Below, piece by piece: positions 24,101 to 38,000 of a stretch of DNA of 64,000 nucleotides. Under the pieces are notes generated by a model. The model saw only the letters and a program-made list of their open reading frames with translations, ran no database searches and was not told the DNA's origin. A program made the position numbers and the translations under genes. This DNA comes from Eremophila alpestris peregrina (lineage: Eukaryota > Chordata > Aves > Passeriformes > Alaudidae), in assembly GCA_009792885.1 (NCBI GenBank), contig WMCF01000032.1:8840106-8904105 (forward strand), read 5' to 3'. Numbering within the stretch: position 1 is the first letter of the stretch; every line of letters begins with the position of its first letter.

Positions 24101-27100
24101 AAAGTGTGTGCATGTGAATTTAGCCTTTCATGTTAAAAAGGAAGATGCTTAACCTGAAACTCAGAATTCTTCAGGGTAGTGCTTCACTATGGAGAAAACC
24201 ATATTTTTTCAAATAAGTATTAAAGCAAAGTGTCTGCTTGAATTTTGTTGTGTGCAAAGAAACCCAGCAGTGTTAACGTTTTCTCTCTGGACTATTGAAG
24301 ATGGAACCTTTGGTTTTATAGTGAGAACTGAAGTGAAATTCCTGAGATTGTAAGACAGAAGGAAGGCTGTGACTCCTTCACCATGAAGTACATATAAGGT
24401 ATCTCTACCTCTTGTTCTTAGACTTGAAATAGTTTAAGGCTACCATCCTTTCATCCCAGCATTTTATGCCTGGATGAGTAATCTGTTTTTTTTTTTTTAA
24501 TTGACCCAAGTTAAGTATTATCTCTTTGCCATGGTTGTTGGTATCCTGTGTTTAACCTGTATGCAAAGGACCCTGTGGAAGGGGCTGGGTCCAGCTGCAA
24601 ACCAGAGTTGTTCCTCCCGGTGCTATTTTGGTGTGCAATAGAGAGAGGGAGCAGAGCCTCAGGGGCTTCTGCCAGCACCCTCCTCCTCCCTGCCCCCTGC
24701 ACCGACAGGGGATGGGAGGAGGAGCAGCAGCTCCCCAGGAGGGAGCCATCAGCCTTTCATTTGCCCTTGAAAAGCTTTAGGAACCCACCTGATGCAGTGC
24801 CATGAGTGTGTTTTTCCTTTTCATCAGAAATACTGTGTTTTGTTCCGTGTTGGACTGGACTTGGAACCACCCAGCAAAGATGGGACCTGCAAAAGTGCAA
24901 AGGCTACAATGCATCCTTTTCCTCCCTGAGGTCAGAATCCTGCTCAGGATAAAACCCTTGTGCTTGAGTAGAGCTGGAGTGGAGATGCCAGAGTGGCTTT
25001 GGTGTTCATTGATACATTGGGGGTGTTCCTGTAACACACCTGTGTCCTTCCTTTCCTCCCCAGAAGCTAACTGCAGCACAGTTGCTGTCACAGCAAGTCC
25101 CCCATGGTGGGATACTGCAGCAACTGCTGCTGCAAGGTTCTTGCAGTGTGAGGGCTGGATTTGGGGTGTGACCTCTTGCACTATCAGGTATTTCAGGAGA
25201 GCAGGGGACATGTGAGACAACAGGTAAAAGGAGCATGTACATTCTTGTCCTAACAGCTTGCCTTAAATCACTGACATTGCAGCAGTTCCTTGCTACTATT
25301 GCAGTCCTCAGTCTTTGAAAATCCAGCAGGTTCTGTAGGTAATACTGTGTTTTGTTTCATTTTTAATAAGTTTCTATCTTTGCGTAATTGCACTCTTCAG
25401 AGGAGCCCTTTTTGGATAACATCATTTCACACACAGGAAAGAGAGTCCATCACCTCCAGTGTTTGTGCTGTAAAGTGTTTCTTTTTCCCCCCTGTAAATG
25501 ATATCTGGACTAAAGGTTGCCTACTGTTCAATCAGTGTTTTTACTTGAATGTTGCCATCTGATGCAGTTACAGCTGCTGCCTCCTGCTCTTCTCTGGGCC
25601 TGTGAGAGTGGAAATTGTGTGCCCAGAGCTGGGGCTGGAGGCTGCCTGCTCCTCCCACGTGTGTGACACCTTAGAGGACATCACAGATCAGTGCTCCAGG
25701 TTTGGAAGCTGTGACTTTTTAAGTCATGTTAAACAAAATTATTTAAAGATACATTTGCTTTCTCATCTTTAGGTTTGAAATAGTCTTTCCAGAAGAGCAG
25801 GGCTGGCAGGAGGGTGGGCAGCCTTGTGCTGTAGGGTGGTGCAGCAGCTGTGGCAGGGGCTGGTCTGGGGGCTGTGAGCAAGGCCTTGCTGGGCTGTGTG
25901 CAGAAGGCTCAGCCTGGGAGCACTGCCTGCTGCAGCCTCACTTCATCCTTGTGGATCTTGAGGCCCCAGAGCAGCCTCAGGTCCCTCTCTGTGGAGTGAA
26001 CACATTTTGGTAGAGTTTGCTCCCAGAGAAGTAACTGAGGGAGTGACAGGAGCAGGGCTTTGTGTGGCTGTCCCTGTGTGAGCACAGCTCCCTGCTGGGT
26101 CTCTCTGCTCCCCAGGCAGGCTGGGCAGGGTCACATCTGCTGCTCCTGCTGCCCAGGGCTGCTCTGCCTTTCCACATTTACCCAGGAGTTACCCTGCAGG
26201 AGCCAGTTCTCTCACTCTGGGAAGTGATGAATGTGCTGAGTGTCACAGAGCAGCCCCATGGCTCCTCTTTGGGACAGCAGGATCAGAAGTGCTGTGTAAA
26301 TGTAATGCTTGAAAACAGCTGGAGTAAATTCTGTTTCATCTGGGATCTTTATTTCAAGGGAATGCAGCCAAATTGGAAACCTGATCTAGAGGAAAACTGG
26401 GAGAATTTCAGGGCAATGCATCTACTCAGTCCCAATCTACTGAATTGGTTTGTAGTTTTACAGTTACTTTTCTTTCATCAAATTTTCTCACCACTGGTGT
26501 CTGGAACAGAATGGAAACAGCATCTTATGGAATGTGCAATCTGAGGCACAATGCAAGTAGGGTGTGATAAGAAGGTTGTCTTTACTTGATAGCAATCCTG
26601 AGTGCAATGTTTTTGTTGTGTCCCTTTTGGAAGAAGAGCATTAAGTACAGTCTGAGGTTTTTCTTTTCTTATAAAGCAAAGCATTGGTTTGTCCATTACT
26701 GACTTCTTGTGAAATTTGTGCCAGATGTATATTAAATATTTTGGTGCTTTTTCTAATCCAAGCTGCCATTCATTTACCTGTGACATTATTGTACTTCTGT
26801 ATATTTAAATGACCAACCCCTTAAAGAAAAAAAAACAAAACAAAAAAAAAATCCTTTAATCACAATGTATCCTGACTACTGTAGCTTGTAAATGTTCCAA
26901 AGCTTCTGGGTTTCCTGTATTCCAGTAAGGTCTGAGGGGAGGGGAGCAGCTGCAGGAATCTCCCCACTGGAAAGGGAGCTCACACGCTGTTGTTACTGAA
27001 CAAATGAGTAACATTTGTGGTGTTTACATAACAACACGTTGGTGTTCACTTTTCTGTGCTCAAGCTTTGTACAAAATGTCTTATTTAAAGCCGAAGTCCT

Positions 27101-29115
27101 TTTTACATTTTTCAATTAAAAAGGGACAAATTACTTATTTTTCCATGCCTATGAATAGGACTCTTGCTAGTTTTATTTGTCATGTGAGTTTTTCAGGCAG
27201 GACTCCTGGATGCTCACTAAATCCCACCTGGTCCTGGCAGGGAGGTGCCCACATCATTTTGAAGTGTGTGGATGGAAAACTGGCTGCTTTTTTCAGCTTT
27301 GCAGTGCAGGTGTCTGCAGCAAGGAGATGCAGGATGTGAACAGCCTGAACAGGAGTGAATCCTGACAGAGGGGTGAGTGCTGGGGTCAGTCTGCCCTGAG
27401 CTGCTGAAGGCACTGACTCCCTTTCACATTCTGCAGCAGTATTGAATCATTTCTGGAATTATAACTATTTCAGTTTTATCTTGGTCTATTCCAATTCACA
27501 TGAAAAAAATCCCTCATCTTGTGGTCAAACCTTTTAATTTTTCAATTTTTTTTCCTGAGTGCCTAAAACTCTCCTAAGCATCTTTGTGCTCAAGCAGCCT
27601 TTATTTCAGGTGGCAGTGGCTGCCAAGGACAGGTCTGGAGCTGTCAGGTTGCAAATGACCCCATCCTGCTTCCAACTCCTTGTGGGAAGTGATGCTGAGC
27701 AAAGTCCACACAGCTCTGTCCTTTCCTTGAAACATCCCTTGCCCCTCCCACAGCCACACAGATTTTTTTTTCCTTTTTTTCTGTGTGTGAGGGGAGGGTG
27801 GGGGTGGTCAGGGAGGGAGGAGAAGGTGGAGCTTGTCCAAGAAGTGTGAATCACTGATTCCTCCTTTCCATGGACCACGTACAGCCCTTTCCCAGAAAGG
27901 AGCAGCAGTTCAGGAGCTGGCACTGCTCAGTTCCAGAAATGCACTCAGTTCTGGGGCTGAGTTAACTGCTGCAGGTTCTGCACTGACCTGGCTGTTCCAG
28001 GGGAGATGTCCCAGTGGAACCTTGGTCTCCAGCAAGGAGTGACATCCACAGCCCAGCTCCTGGGGAGCACTGCCTGGCTCAGCCTGCCCACAGCTAGAAG
28101 GGTTAATGGAAAAGGGTTGTGCTTTAGGACACTTTGAATGGCTTTTATTTTTAGACATTGTAAAAGATGCAGAGTGAAAGCCCATTGTTCTTATGGTAAG
28201 AGATCTTTTACAAAGACATCAATATTTCAAGTAATTAAAAATATCTTAACAAAAGACTTTGCTTAAAAACTTGGCAGTTTAACAAGCACTCCTCCCTTCA
28301 TCTTTTATTCCCATCAGACCAAGGCCAGACTGTGCTCCATGTGTGCTGCAACACAAACAAGAGGTGTGTTAGTTCTGCCCAGTTCAGCCTCCATAGCTCT
28401 GCTGCTGTTCCAGGGCATGTCTGGTGTCTGCCCCTTCTGCTGAGGGGCACTGAAGGAAAACAAAGGTAGATGTGACCTTTACTAGGCTCAGCAGTGACAG
28501 TGAGAGCACAGAAGGGTATGTCCTCAGTAACCAGGGCTTTGCTTAGGGAAGATTGACCCTTTCTGGTTAATAATGGAACAGTGGCAGTTCAGGCCCAGGG
28601 GCTGAAATGCAGGAAGCCACTGCAGCTGGAACATCCCTGACAGCAGTGCTGCAGCCCAACTCAAATGCACAACCTGCTCCTTCCTGCAAAAGCTGAAGGA
28701 CTCAGTGAACAAATTTGGGTTTTCTCATTTTTGTCTATCCCATGAAATTAAGGGCATGAACCCTGCTCAGCTGTGGCTGAAGCACAGTGTGGGTACAACA
28801 CAACAACTGCTGGCTGTAGGAACTGGGTGGTTTTAGAAACCAAACCACCCCAAAAAAATCCTGCCTGCTGTGGAAACTGCTTGATTCTGTCATGGCCACA
28901 TAAAACTTACCTCATTGCCAGTGGGGATGAAACATCCTCTGGGGGAGGTGGGTGAGCTGCTAAGATCTGTACATTAATCACACTGTGGACTCTCAGATAC
29001 ATGAACTGTGACTCAGGGCTGCTTTGTGGGCTGAGCTTTTACTGGCCCAACATGAAAATCAGATTAAGTACAACAACCTCTTCAGCTTTTCTCTTGGGCT
29101 TTCACTTGCTTGTTT
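21126..29115. other. Gene-free convergent interval between DCUN1D3 and REXO5
   Basis: About 8 kb lies between two 3' ends that face each other. The open frames are short and lack conserved motifs. Low-complexity stretches include A-rich sequence at about 26826-26850 and T-runs. I recognise no transposon, RNA gene or exon. Confidence 0.5.
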
Positions 29116-29121
29116 TTTAAT
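29116..29121 (-). terminator. REXO5 candidate poly(A) signal
   Basis: On the minus strand an ATTAAA hexamer, the commonest variant poly(A) signal, lies about 65 nt downstream of the REXO5 stop codon. Confidence 0.5.
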
Positions 29122-29183
29122 AGATCAATATAAAAATATTCAGCTCTGTATTTCCCTTGGTTCTTTGCAAAATAGGTAGCAGG

Positions 29184-32100
29184 TTACCTGTTCACTCCAG
29201 GGAAGAGAACAACACACAGGGTGTTATTCTGCAGGCTTCTATATAGCTTTTTGATGTGGTGGTCCAACTTCTTCACCTGTTTCCTTAGATCCTGCTCCTG
29301 CATAGGAGAATAGAAGCACTGAAATCCCCATTCATCAGCAATTGCACTCCTGAGTGAAAGGGTGACCTGTGGAATGGCACAAGTGAGGGCAGCAGTGCTG
29401 CTGCTCCTGCCTGGCACCTGGCCCAGCTGCAGGGAGAAGCTCAAATGGCACCAAGGTAAAAATGAGAGCTCTCAACCAGAGCTCTTCTTTCCTGTGCAGC
29501 CTCAGTCAGCTCAAAGTTCCCCCTCCCTGTTCCCTCCTCATGAACTGCCACAAACATCAGCAGAGCCTCACACTCACACAGTCAGACAGCTGCTCCATTT
29601 TCTCATAGAAGATGTGTTTTCCTTGCTTCCCATTGCTGTGATTCATCTGCCAAATCCATTTCCAGAGGTGACCTGGAGCAAGGGCATTCCTGCTTCTCAG
29701 CTCACTGCCCTTCATGGTCCATCCATTGAGAGCTTCACGGGCATCCTCAGCACTCTGGGCTGTCTGGAACTCTGAAATGCAGAGGAGGGAACATGCTCTG
29801 GCACTGCCTTCCCTGGCACCTGCAAGGGAGGGCTAAAGGTGTGCAGCAGAGGGGGATGAGAAACAAATCCCTGCAGCCAGCAGATCCTCATCTTGCTAAT
29901 AAACATCAGCCTAGAAATGGCAGCTGCCTGCAGCAGCACCCAGGGAGCTGCTCTCACCTTCCTGAGGGGATTCCTGGGCTCTGTGAAGCTGCACAGGAGC
30001 CACCCCTCACATGGAAGTGCTGGAGCCCATCACCTGCCCTGGAATTTTTCTAAATAAATGGGGTTTTTTTAAGCAGGTGCTTTTTCCACTTCAATATTTA
30101 GCTGTAAAAATCTGCAGGCTCTGTGTGAAGCTACTTACTGAGGAAACAGCAGCTCCTGTGCTTTCCACTCTGAAGATCCTTTGGCAGGAACAGTGTTTCC
30201 AGGTCTTTCAACTGGCTGAATTCTTCTTGCAGGTCTGTCTCTGTTAATGACTTCTTCAGCCCAGCCACATAAATCACACCTTCATTTTCTACATCCAGTT
30301 CCAGTTCCTCAATGAGAACACTGCAGTCCAGCATTGCTGCAGTGACTGGTCTCTGCACCTGGGTGCAGCAGGAATAAAAACCATGTCAGCCCACACTGCT
30401 CTGTGCTCTCAGCTGCTATTTTCAAGTATTTCTCTCCCATTACCAAAGGTAGACAGGTTATTTTCCAGCACTTGAAATAAATATGACTAATGAAAGCCAA
30501 CTTAATTAGTCATGATAAAAGGAGGTCATATTTGTAATGCAGAAACAACTGGGAAACTAAAATGAACCTCTGGATAGCCCTGTTACATGGATCTGCCTTT
30601 TCCAGCTGCAGCTGGAGGTCAGAATATTTTCTAACTCCCCTCTGCTGACAGACAGAAAGGAATAAAGGAGGGATGCAGCCACTTCCTTTCTGCCAGGGGC
30701 CCTAAATTGTGCAGGGACAGGGAGATTGCAGCAGCACTTGCCCAGACACAATCCTGTGATGTTACAGACACACTGAATCCTGGCTGAACACAACTTCTGC
30801 TCTTTGCCTTTACCTTAATGCAGGATCCTGCTACCTCAGCTCCATCCAGGCTTTCCACAGCAAGCTGGGCAGCTTCCAGCACTTCATACTGGACACAGAC
30901 ATAGGGCTTGGAACAAGAAAGAGAGACCTCAGGTTTATCCATGAGACACATTAGCCCTCCCTTTTAAAAAGTCAGGTCTCAACAATGTTGTGTTTTCTTT
31001 TAAAACCAGAATAATAGAAAAAAGTTTGGGGGTAAAATATGTAACATTCCACATACTCCAGCTGTTCAAAACCCCCTTCAATTAACTCTTCAATTAACAC
31101 CACCCTTTTCTTTCTCCTTTGGCTATTAAAGCCCTGAACATATCAGTTCTCTTTAAAAGGACAAAAATCACCTCAGCTTCCCCAGTGCTCAAACTCCTCT
31201 GAGTAGCACATGAGCTGCACCTGTTTTTGTGTGGAGCAGCTTTTTAATTCCCCTGACTGATTGTAGTTACCACAAAAAAACTTCCAACAGAATCACTGGC
31301 ATTTCTTTGGTTCTAATCCAGATCTTTCCAAGAGTTTCCTTCCAGGCCTGTCAGCAACCTTTGAGTGCTCCTCACCTGGAATGTTTCAGTTACCACTGTA
31401 AGGGACTGGATTGGTCCACACCTTCCAAATTCTTTCTTCACAGACTTCATGCAGAAGTCTTCTCCAAAAGGACCTGCATAAATGGTCAGCATGTCAGTCA
31501 GCTTGCTCCTCACCTGTTGGAACACAGATGAGAGAAGGCACTTCACAAAGCAAAGGCACTGACTGGAACTACTCAGTGCCTCCTGCTAAATCACATCTCT
31601 CCAAGCTCAGCATGAAGGCCATTCTCAAAGAATGATACCTTTTCATGAAGTCCAGCATGAAGGTGAGAAGCAAGGTACTCTGCACCCAAACTGAACTGAA
31701 TGATACTGAATTTGGACAGGGGAACATCTTCCAAGGCCCTCTGAAGAATCTGGAGGGAGAAGAGCACACAGGGCTCAGAGAGGAACAAGACAATTCTTCT
31801 GCAGAGGATCAGAAACAATTGAATTTAACTCCCAACTGTAATTTTCATTATTGTCCAAGAAAGGCCTCAGGCAGAAATTCTTCTCTGGTGAGTCATGAGA
31901 GGATGCAGAGGATCAAAGCTCATTTCTGAACTGCTCACATGGATTCAGCCAACCTGGCATTAACACCACTGCTACCAGCACTGTCAGGCAGCTTTGAGAA
32001 CAGGACTCATCTACCCACTCCCAGATCAGGAACAACTTTGAACTATTTTCATGCTTAGACCAACCCACTCTAAGTCCATTCACCTGTTTGTTTGAAGTGC

Positions 32101-34973
32101 TCAGGTTACTCTGACACAGGCCAGAAGAGTCTAATCCCTGTCTGCCCAAAAGGAGGGGTTTTTGGCCAGTCACTTGCAGACAATCTAAAAAACTACCAGA
32201 GAGAAGTACACTGAGAATCACAATACTTTTCAATATGGGGAATAAAAACTTTCAAGCAATTCTTGTCAGAGAATTACAATTCATTTAAGAAATTTGAAAG
32301 AATATTCTTATCCACAACATCAAAAGAAGCCTAGGAAATACTCTCTGAAATTTAAGATGAAACTGCTGAAAGTTTTTCAGCACTGTGCTGCAATTATTTG
32401 TGTCTGGCTGAAGATCCTGATGGCTTCTGAAAAACATAAGGCATTTGTTTGATTTCACTGAGGATTCAACTGAAGGAAAAACATATTTGAGAATGTTATT
32501 ACCATGGTTTGGATAATGGTGGAGGCTCATTCAGCTGTTCCTGGAACCCACATCCTTGTGGCTGCAGCACAGCTTTGTTCTGTGAGACCTCAGCCAGCTT
32601 TTCAGCTGTCAGAAGCATCTCCAAGTTTAGTTCTGCTACCTTGGGGAAGGAAGAAGATAATTAGCTGGCTTTCATCTCATCAGCTAATTGCAGCTGACCA
32701 AAAAGCCTGTGCTTTCCCTGTGAGTCATGCAGGTCCACCCCAGCAGTGAAGGAACATGGGCTCTCATTTCTGCCCTCATTATTTTCTGTTGTCATTTTTG
32801 AGCACAGCACCCACAGCATCAACAGGAACCATCTCCAAAAAACTCCTCTCAGAAATCAGCACAAGGCACTCACAAAAACAGCTGAATCACTACCACAACA
32901 CACAAGGGCTCTCTCTTCTTTCATCTAGAAAAGCTCCAGGCATTCCTGCAGGCTGGAAGTGTCTCAGTCCTGCTTTAGCCAGTGCCCTCTCCAGGAGCAG
33001 CAGCAAAGCTGCAGTGCCCAGCTCACCCAGAACCTGCACAGAGGCTGCAAGGAACAAGCTCTCAACACTGGGGCCATTTTCTCTTTTAAATCAACACAAG
33101 GGTGGGCAGGAGTGGAGTCTTTTTCATTGAAAGCACAACATTATGTTCTGTTTTTATAGGAGAGAAATTTTAATTAGATATAACTACCTTTGTTGGTCCT
33201 TGGTCAATGAAGAACTGAGCTAATTCCAGTGCAGCTCTAGCATCTTCTGTAGGATCATGCCCAAGCCTCTGTTCACACTGAATCTCCTTCCTAGGGCATC
33301 AAAATGAGGTGTACAGGCAGGTTATCTGTTTTTGCACACTGACCAACACCCTGTCTTTTCTAAATGGGGAGAACACTCACTAAGATACATCCACTGGTAG
33401 CTGATACACTGAGAAATATGATTTAAATCAGTAAATCAGACTTTTATGCATTAACCTTTCCTTCCTGCCAACTGACACAGCTCTCACCTGTGTGAGCCAG
33501 AGCCTCTGCTGTTCTACAATTCAATACACCTGTACAGCCCTGCAGGAAGGTGAGTTCTGCTGGGACTCACACCTGGTTAGGTCACAGCATTCCTCCTTGC
33601 TCAAAGACAAGCCCATTTATTATCCTGCCTGGTGTTCCAAGCAGTCAGGAAATGCCTTTTCACTGTGTCTTACTTGCACAACCTGCTCCTTTCTTTTGAA
33701 TCTTAGTAACAAAATAATAATTCTGATACTATTAGCAGCAGAGTAGGACCCTATGACCCACCATGACAGTTTCTAATCTTTCCCATGACAGTACAGAAAT
33801 AATCTTACCCTAAAACAGCTTTGGCAAGAAATTTGAGCTTAAATCTTCGACCTTCAGTCCTGGCAAAAAGCAGTGAAGTATCAATGACACTGGGGTGGAT
33901 CATCTGGAGGAGGAAAATCATCCCCAGTTTAGTTTCAGAACAGCAAACACAGCCCTGGGCAGTAACTCCACAATTCTCTGTGCCTCTGCCTTTAATTTCA
34001 GCTGCCAGTTTCTCCCTGACAGATTCCTCATCCACAAGACAGCAAAAGGAATAATGAAATAAATGCAACTCTCCTTTCTACTTCCCACTCTAATGGGAAG
34101 AGCTAGATTGGGTTAGAAAGATTAATTATGATTCAAGCATTTTATATTGGTTAAATTACCCACAGAAAGAACTTCAGTTCTCCATGACAGAGCTATCAAA
34201 GCATCAGGCTGAAGCAGAGGGGTAAAGCTCCAGTTCCAACAATGTCTGTGTCTGCACAGATTTCTCTATTTTGGGTTCAGAACAGCCCCTTGCAAATTTT
34301 ACAGCTGTAGGAGAGTTCTTGACTTCTAAATCCTTACACACATAGGGCTATTCATAATAAAGCAATTAACAAGTGTTGTCTAATAAAAATAGCAATTGTT
34401 AAAGAGTGTTCAGGTGTGAAATGAGAAACACAGGGGTGGGAAAAACACTCTTAAAAAGATACTCACTTCCAAAGCCTGAAGGTCAGAATTCAAGGAATGA
34501 CCCACCAACACTGCATCATGAGGAAGCAGGTTTTTTAGCCTGGTCTGGATGTCTGACAGTCTTGTCTTCACAGGAAGAAGCATTTTCCTTGTGATTCCTG
34601 AGAATCTTCAAAACAAAAGTTGGATGAGTTAAAAGCAGCACATTAACAACAGTGTGTGCAGGAAAATATCACAGGCAGGTCCTGGAAAATATGAACTATA
34701 GCTAATCACAGAATGCTATTCACTGTTTTCTGTTCCAACATCAGAGAATGTACTGCAGCTAAACTGCTAAGAGGGCTCCACATCTGCTTCAAAAGTTTAT
34801 TTCTCCCAGGTATTCCTAAGTGATGCAGCTGGCACCAGATAGCACAGGTAAGGAAATCCTGCAAGCCTGAAGCCAGGTGAGGTTTTGAAGAAACAAGCCT
34901 TGAGTTTTGCCTGCTTTTGTTATAATCCTGAGCCCCACCCTAAAGGTGTGTATGAGCTCTATGCTATATATTT

Positions 34974-35009
<36 letters not shown>

Positions 35010-38000
35010 TAAAATATATATATATATTAAAATATATATATATAATATGGATATATTTTTTACATATGAGCAAATTTAGCCATGGACTCCATCTTATTTT
35101 ATAACCAGCAGTGAAGAATAACTTGTCCTGTGTATCAATAATTTGTAACAGGACACTGCAGGATGGCAGTGCCTCTGTCTCAGGTTTTCTGGTGTTTTTG
35201 CACCCTGAGAGTTGATGATAGAGTTTGAAAGAGAGCTGAGGCCAGGCAGCTGCTTTGAAGAGCTGTTTATTTTCTGATCTCTAAAAGTTCTCTCAGCCCA
35301 GTGTGAAGTTTGTAGGAAGCCAGAAAAGCAAAATCTGCCCCTCCTACAATGGCACCTGAACTTTTATACCCTAAACTACATTAACAATGTTTTCTTTTAA
35401 ATACCAATAACTATGACCCACATTAGACAGTGAAATCTCACCATAACCCAATCAAGGAAAGGTCACCATCCCTGCAGAGATGGAGGGGAAGAAGAAGCAG
35501 GAAAAGGACAATGGACACACCCAAATTCCTCCATCTTTACCCCATTCTACTTATATAGTAAAATCTAAAAATTCTACTGTTCACCCTGTGGCGTAACAAT
35601 AATTAAACTGCCATGGCTTGCATTCCCACAGCTCTGCCTGGCACCCCAGGGACACTGTGCAGCAGATTGCACACAGAACATTGGCCATTTCAGTCACACA
35701 GTGCTGAGGGAAATGCAGCAGCATCTGTGCAAAGCAGAGTGTTCTGAAAGGCCACAGGGTGGGTTGGGAAGGGCTGCAGCCCTGCAGGACAGAGGAGGCA
35801 GGGATGGGGCAGGGATGGGGCAGTGTCAGGCAGGGGTCAGGCAGTGTGGGGCAGGACCTGGTGCAGTAGTTGAGCACGGTGCTCTGAGGCCTGACCAGCT
35901 CGTTCAGGAGGCAGCGGCCCCGCGCGTCCACCAGCGACACCCGCGTCACCTCACTGCCCTTCACCGTCTGGCACTGCCAGGAGAAAGGAGAGGCAGTTGT
36001 TCAATCAGCACCATGCTGCCACTCAAACACCTCACCTAACACCTGCTTTGGCTGCAGCTGATGCCTTCAGTTTCAGCTTTTACGTTTTTCAGATCTGTGC
36101 TGTCTCAGGGGTAGCTTTGAGCCTCACATTAAGTGCTAGTAGGTAGAGTAGGGAGACAAAAAAATCCTTTCCTGCTGAAAACTAAGGACAACTTTCTGGC
36201 CCAAAAGCATAAACAGCCATGGACTGAAGGGAGTGATGCCTTGGGAAGGCTGACTTGAAATAGAGAAACAAGAAGGATGAGACTTCACAGCCTGGAGTTG
36301 TAATTGGCCAATTAAACCCCAATATGCAAATGGACCCAAACTTATCAAAGTGTGAGGCCTCGTGACTGGGGCCATCTTGTGACCATTGGGAGTCCCCCTG
36401 GCCAGGCTCTTGTGCTGCCCAAGGTGTATCCCAGGGCCTTTCAATAAATATCTCCTTTATTCTCTGGCTCTGCCCAGTCTCTGTCTCAGCTCAGCCTTCC
36501 CAAGACAGCAGCATCACTGCAAAGGAGTTCCTTGGCTGAGAGATCTACCACTCCCAGCTGGTGGGTTTGTTCTCCAATGTGCTCCCTTTTAATTGTTATT
36601 AAATTTTAATTGTGTGCTGTGAGCACAGCTAACACACAGGCAAGCACAGCACAGAAAAGCATTGTAAAGTGCTGATTTCTCTGTTTTGGAAGGCCACACA
36701 CACTGATTTTTACCATTTCACAATCCAGACCAAAGAGGGGGCTGCTGTCTGTCCTCTGCTGGTCACACTCTGTGGAGATGTAGCCCTTGCATCCAGGGGA
36801 ACCTGGAGGGAAAACACACCTGGGAATAAGAAAAAGACCTTTCTTCTACAACTCATATGACAAAACATATCTCTAAACTCAGAATTAAAAACAACTCCCA
36901 TCAGAACAAAACAACTAAACACTCCTCACTCAACAACTGACCTTTTATGGGATAGTCATTTTTCTCCTGCTCTTCTAAAGTTAGAGTATAGCTTGTAAGT
37001 CCTTGTTTTTTTTCTCCATATCTCTGAATGATGGGATCACACTGCAAGTCTGAGCTTTTGGGAATGCATTCACTGCTGGTGGAAGTCAAACCTGTAAAAT
37101 ACAGAAGCATGTCAAGCTCAGTTTCTGCATCAGATCAACACTCAGAGGCTGCACCATTCAAAATTACTGCCTGGAACAACAGACTGGAGAGAGAGGGTCA
37201 GAGAAAAACACAGAGTCTTCTTAGCTCAAACCTAATAAATATCTGTCTCTTTGATTAGATACATCTTGGAATAAAATAATCACAAAGTGGGTAGTAAAGC
37301 AGCAGGGATTGGGATTAAATATAAAAACTTTCTCTTGTTTTGCATTCACTTTGACAATCAGCCCAACATGAGTTATTGAACTAGTCAGGGTAAGAAGTCT
37401 CCTGGTTTAAGCCATTGTATCTGTTCCTTTTTAAACAAATTTACCACAGCAGCTCACTGGGATGGCAGAGGATGCAAAGTCATAAATTTCTGTTCAAAAT
37501 GAGCCACTGTCTTGACAGAGACAATGCAAACCCCAACCAAATACCTTGTGCAGTGTTCTGAGGTTTCAGGTTTGCTCCTTCTCCATACAGGCTGACTGGG
37601 AAGTCAGCAGAAGGTGCAAATGTGAATCTCTGCAAAAAAAGAAAAGTGGAAACACATTAATGTCTTTGAAAGACAGGCAGAAATAACAAAAAAAAGAGGG
37701 GTTCATTGATCCCCAAACCAGCCAAATTCAGATAAGGATAGCTAAAGAAATAGTGGAAACACATTTGGTGTTTTATCAAGGAGAAAAACCCAACACAAGC
37801 CAAAACTGTTCCAGTGAGGGATGACACAGGATTCTGTGTACTGCAGGACAGATTTGCCTTGGCTGATACAATCAAGAAGGCAAATCTCAGGACCTTCTCT
37901 GACAGAAACTAAAGCCAGTTCCAGTCCTTCCAGTTAAGTTGTGATTTACATTTGCTGCAGTTCAGGAAGAACTCTCTAAATGCTTGAATTCAAGTCCTTC

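Noticed and set aside
32470..32503. A 30-bp intron to explain the REXO5 frame break (GTAATA to TTCAG)
   Set aside because: Too short for a vertebrate intron. Splicing at these sites gives TGT TGA, an immediate stop, so it does not repair the frame.
34885..35104. Ile/Tyr-rich small membrane-protein-like open frames
   Set aside because: They are pure translations of the TA microsatellite.
35581..35964. 127-codon minus-strand open frame beginning in REXO5 exon 7
   Set aside because: Only the first part is REXO5. The Pro/Cys-rich remainder is intronic minisatellite read past the donor, and the protein continues correctly from the exon at 34605.
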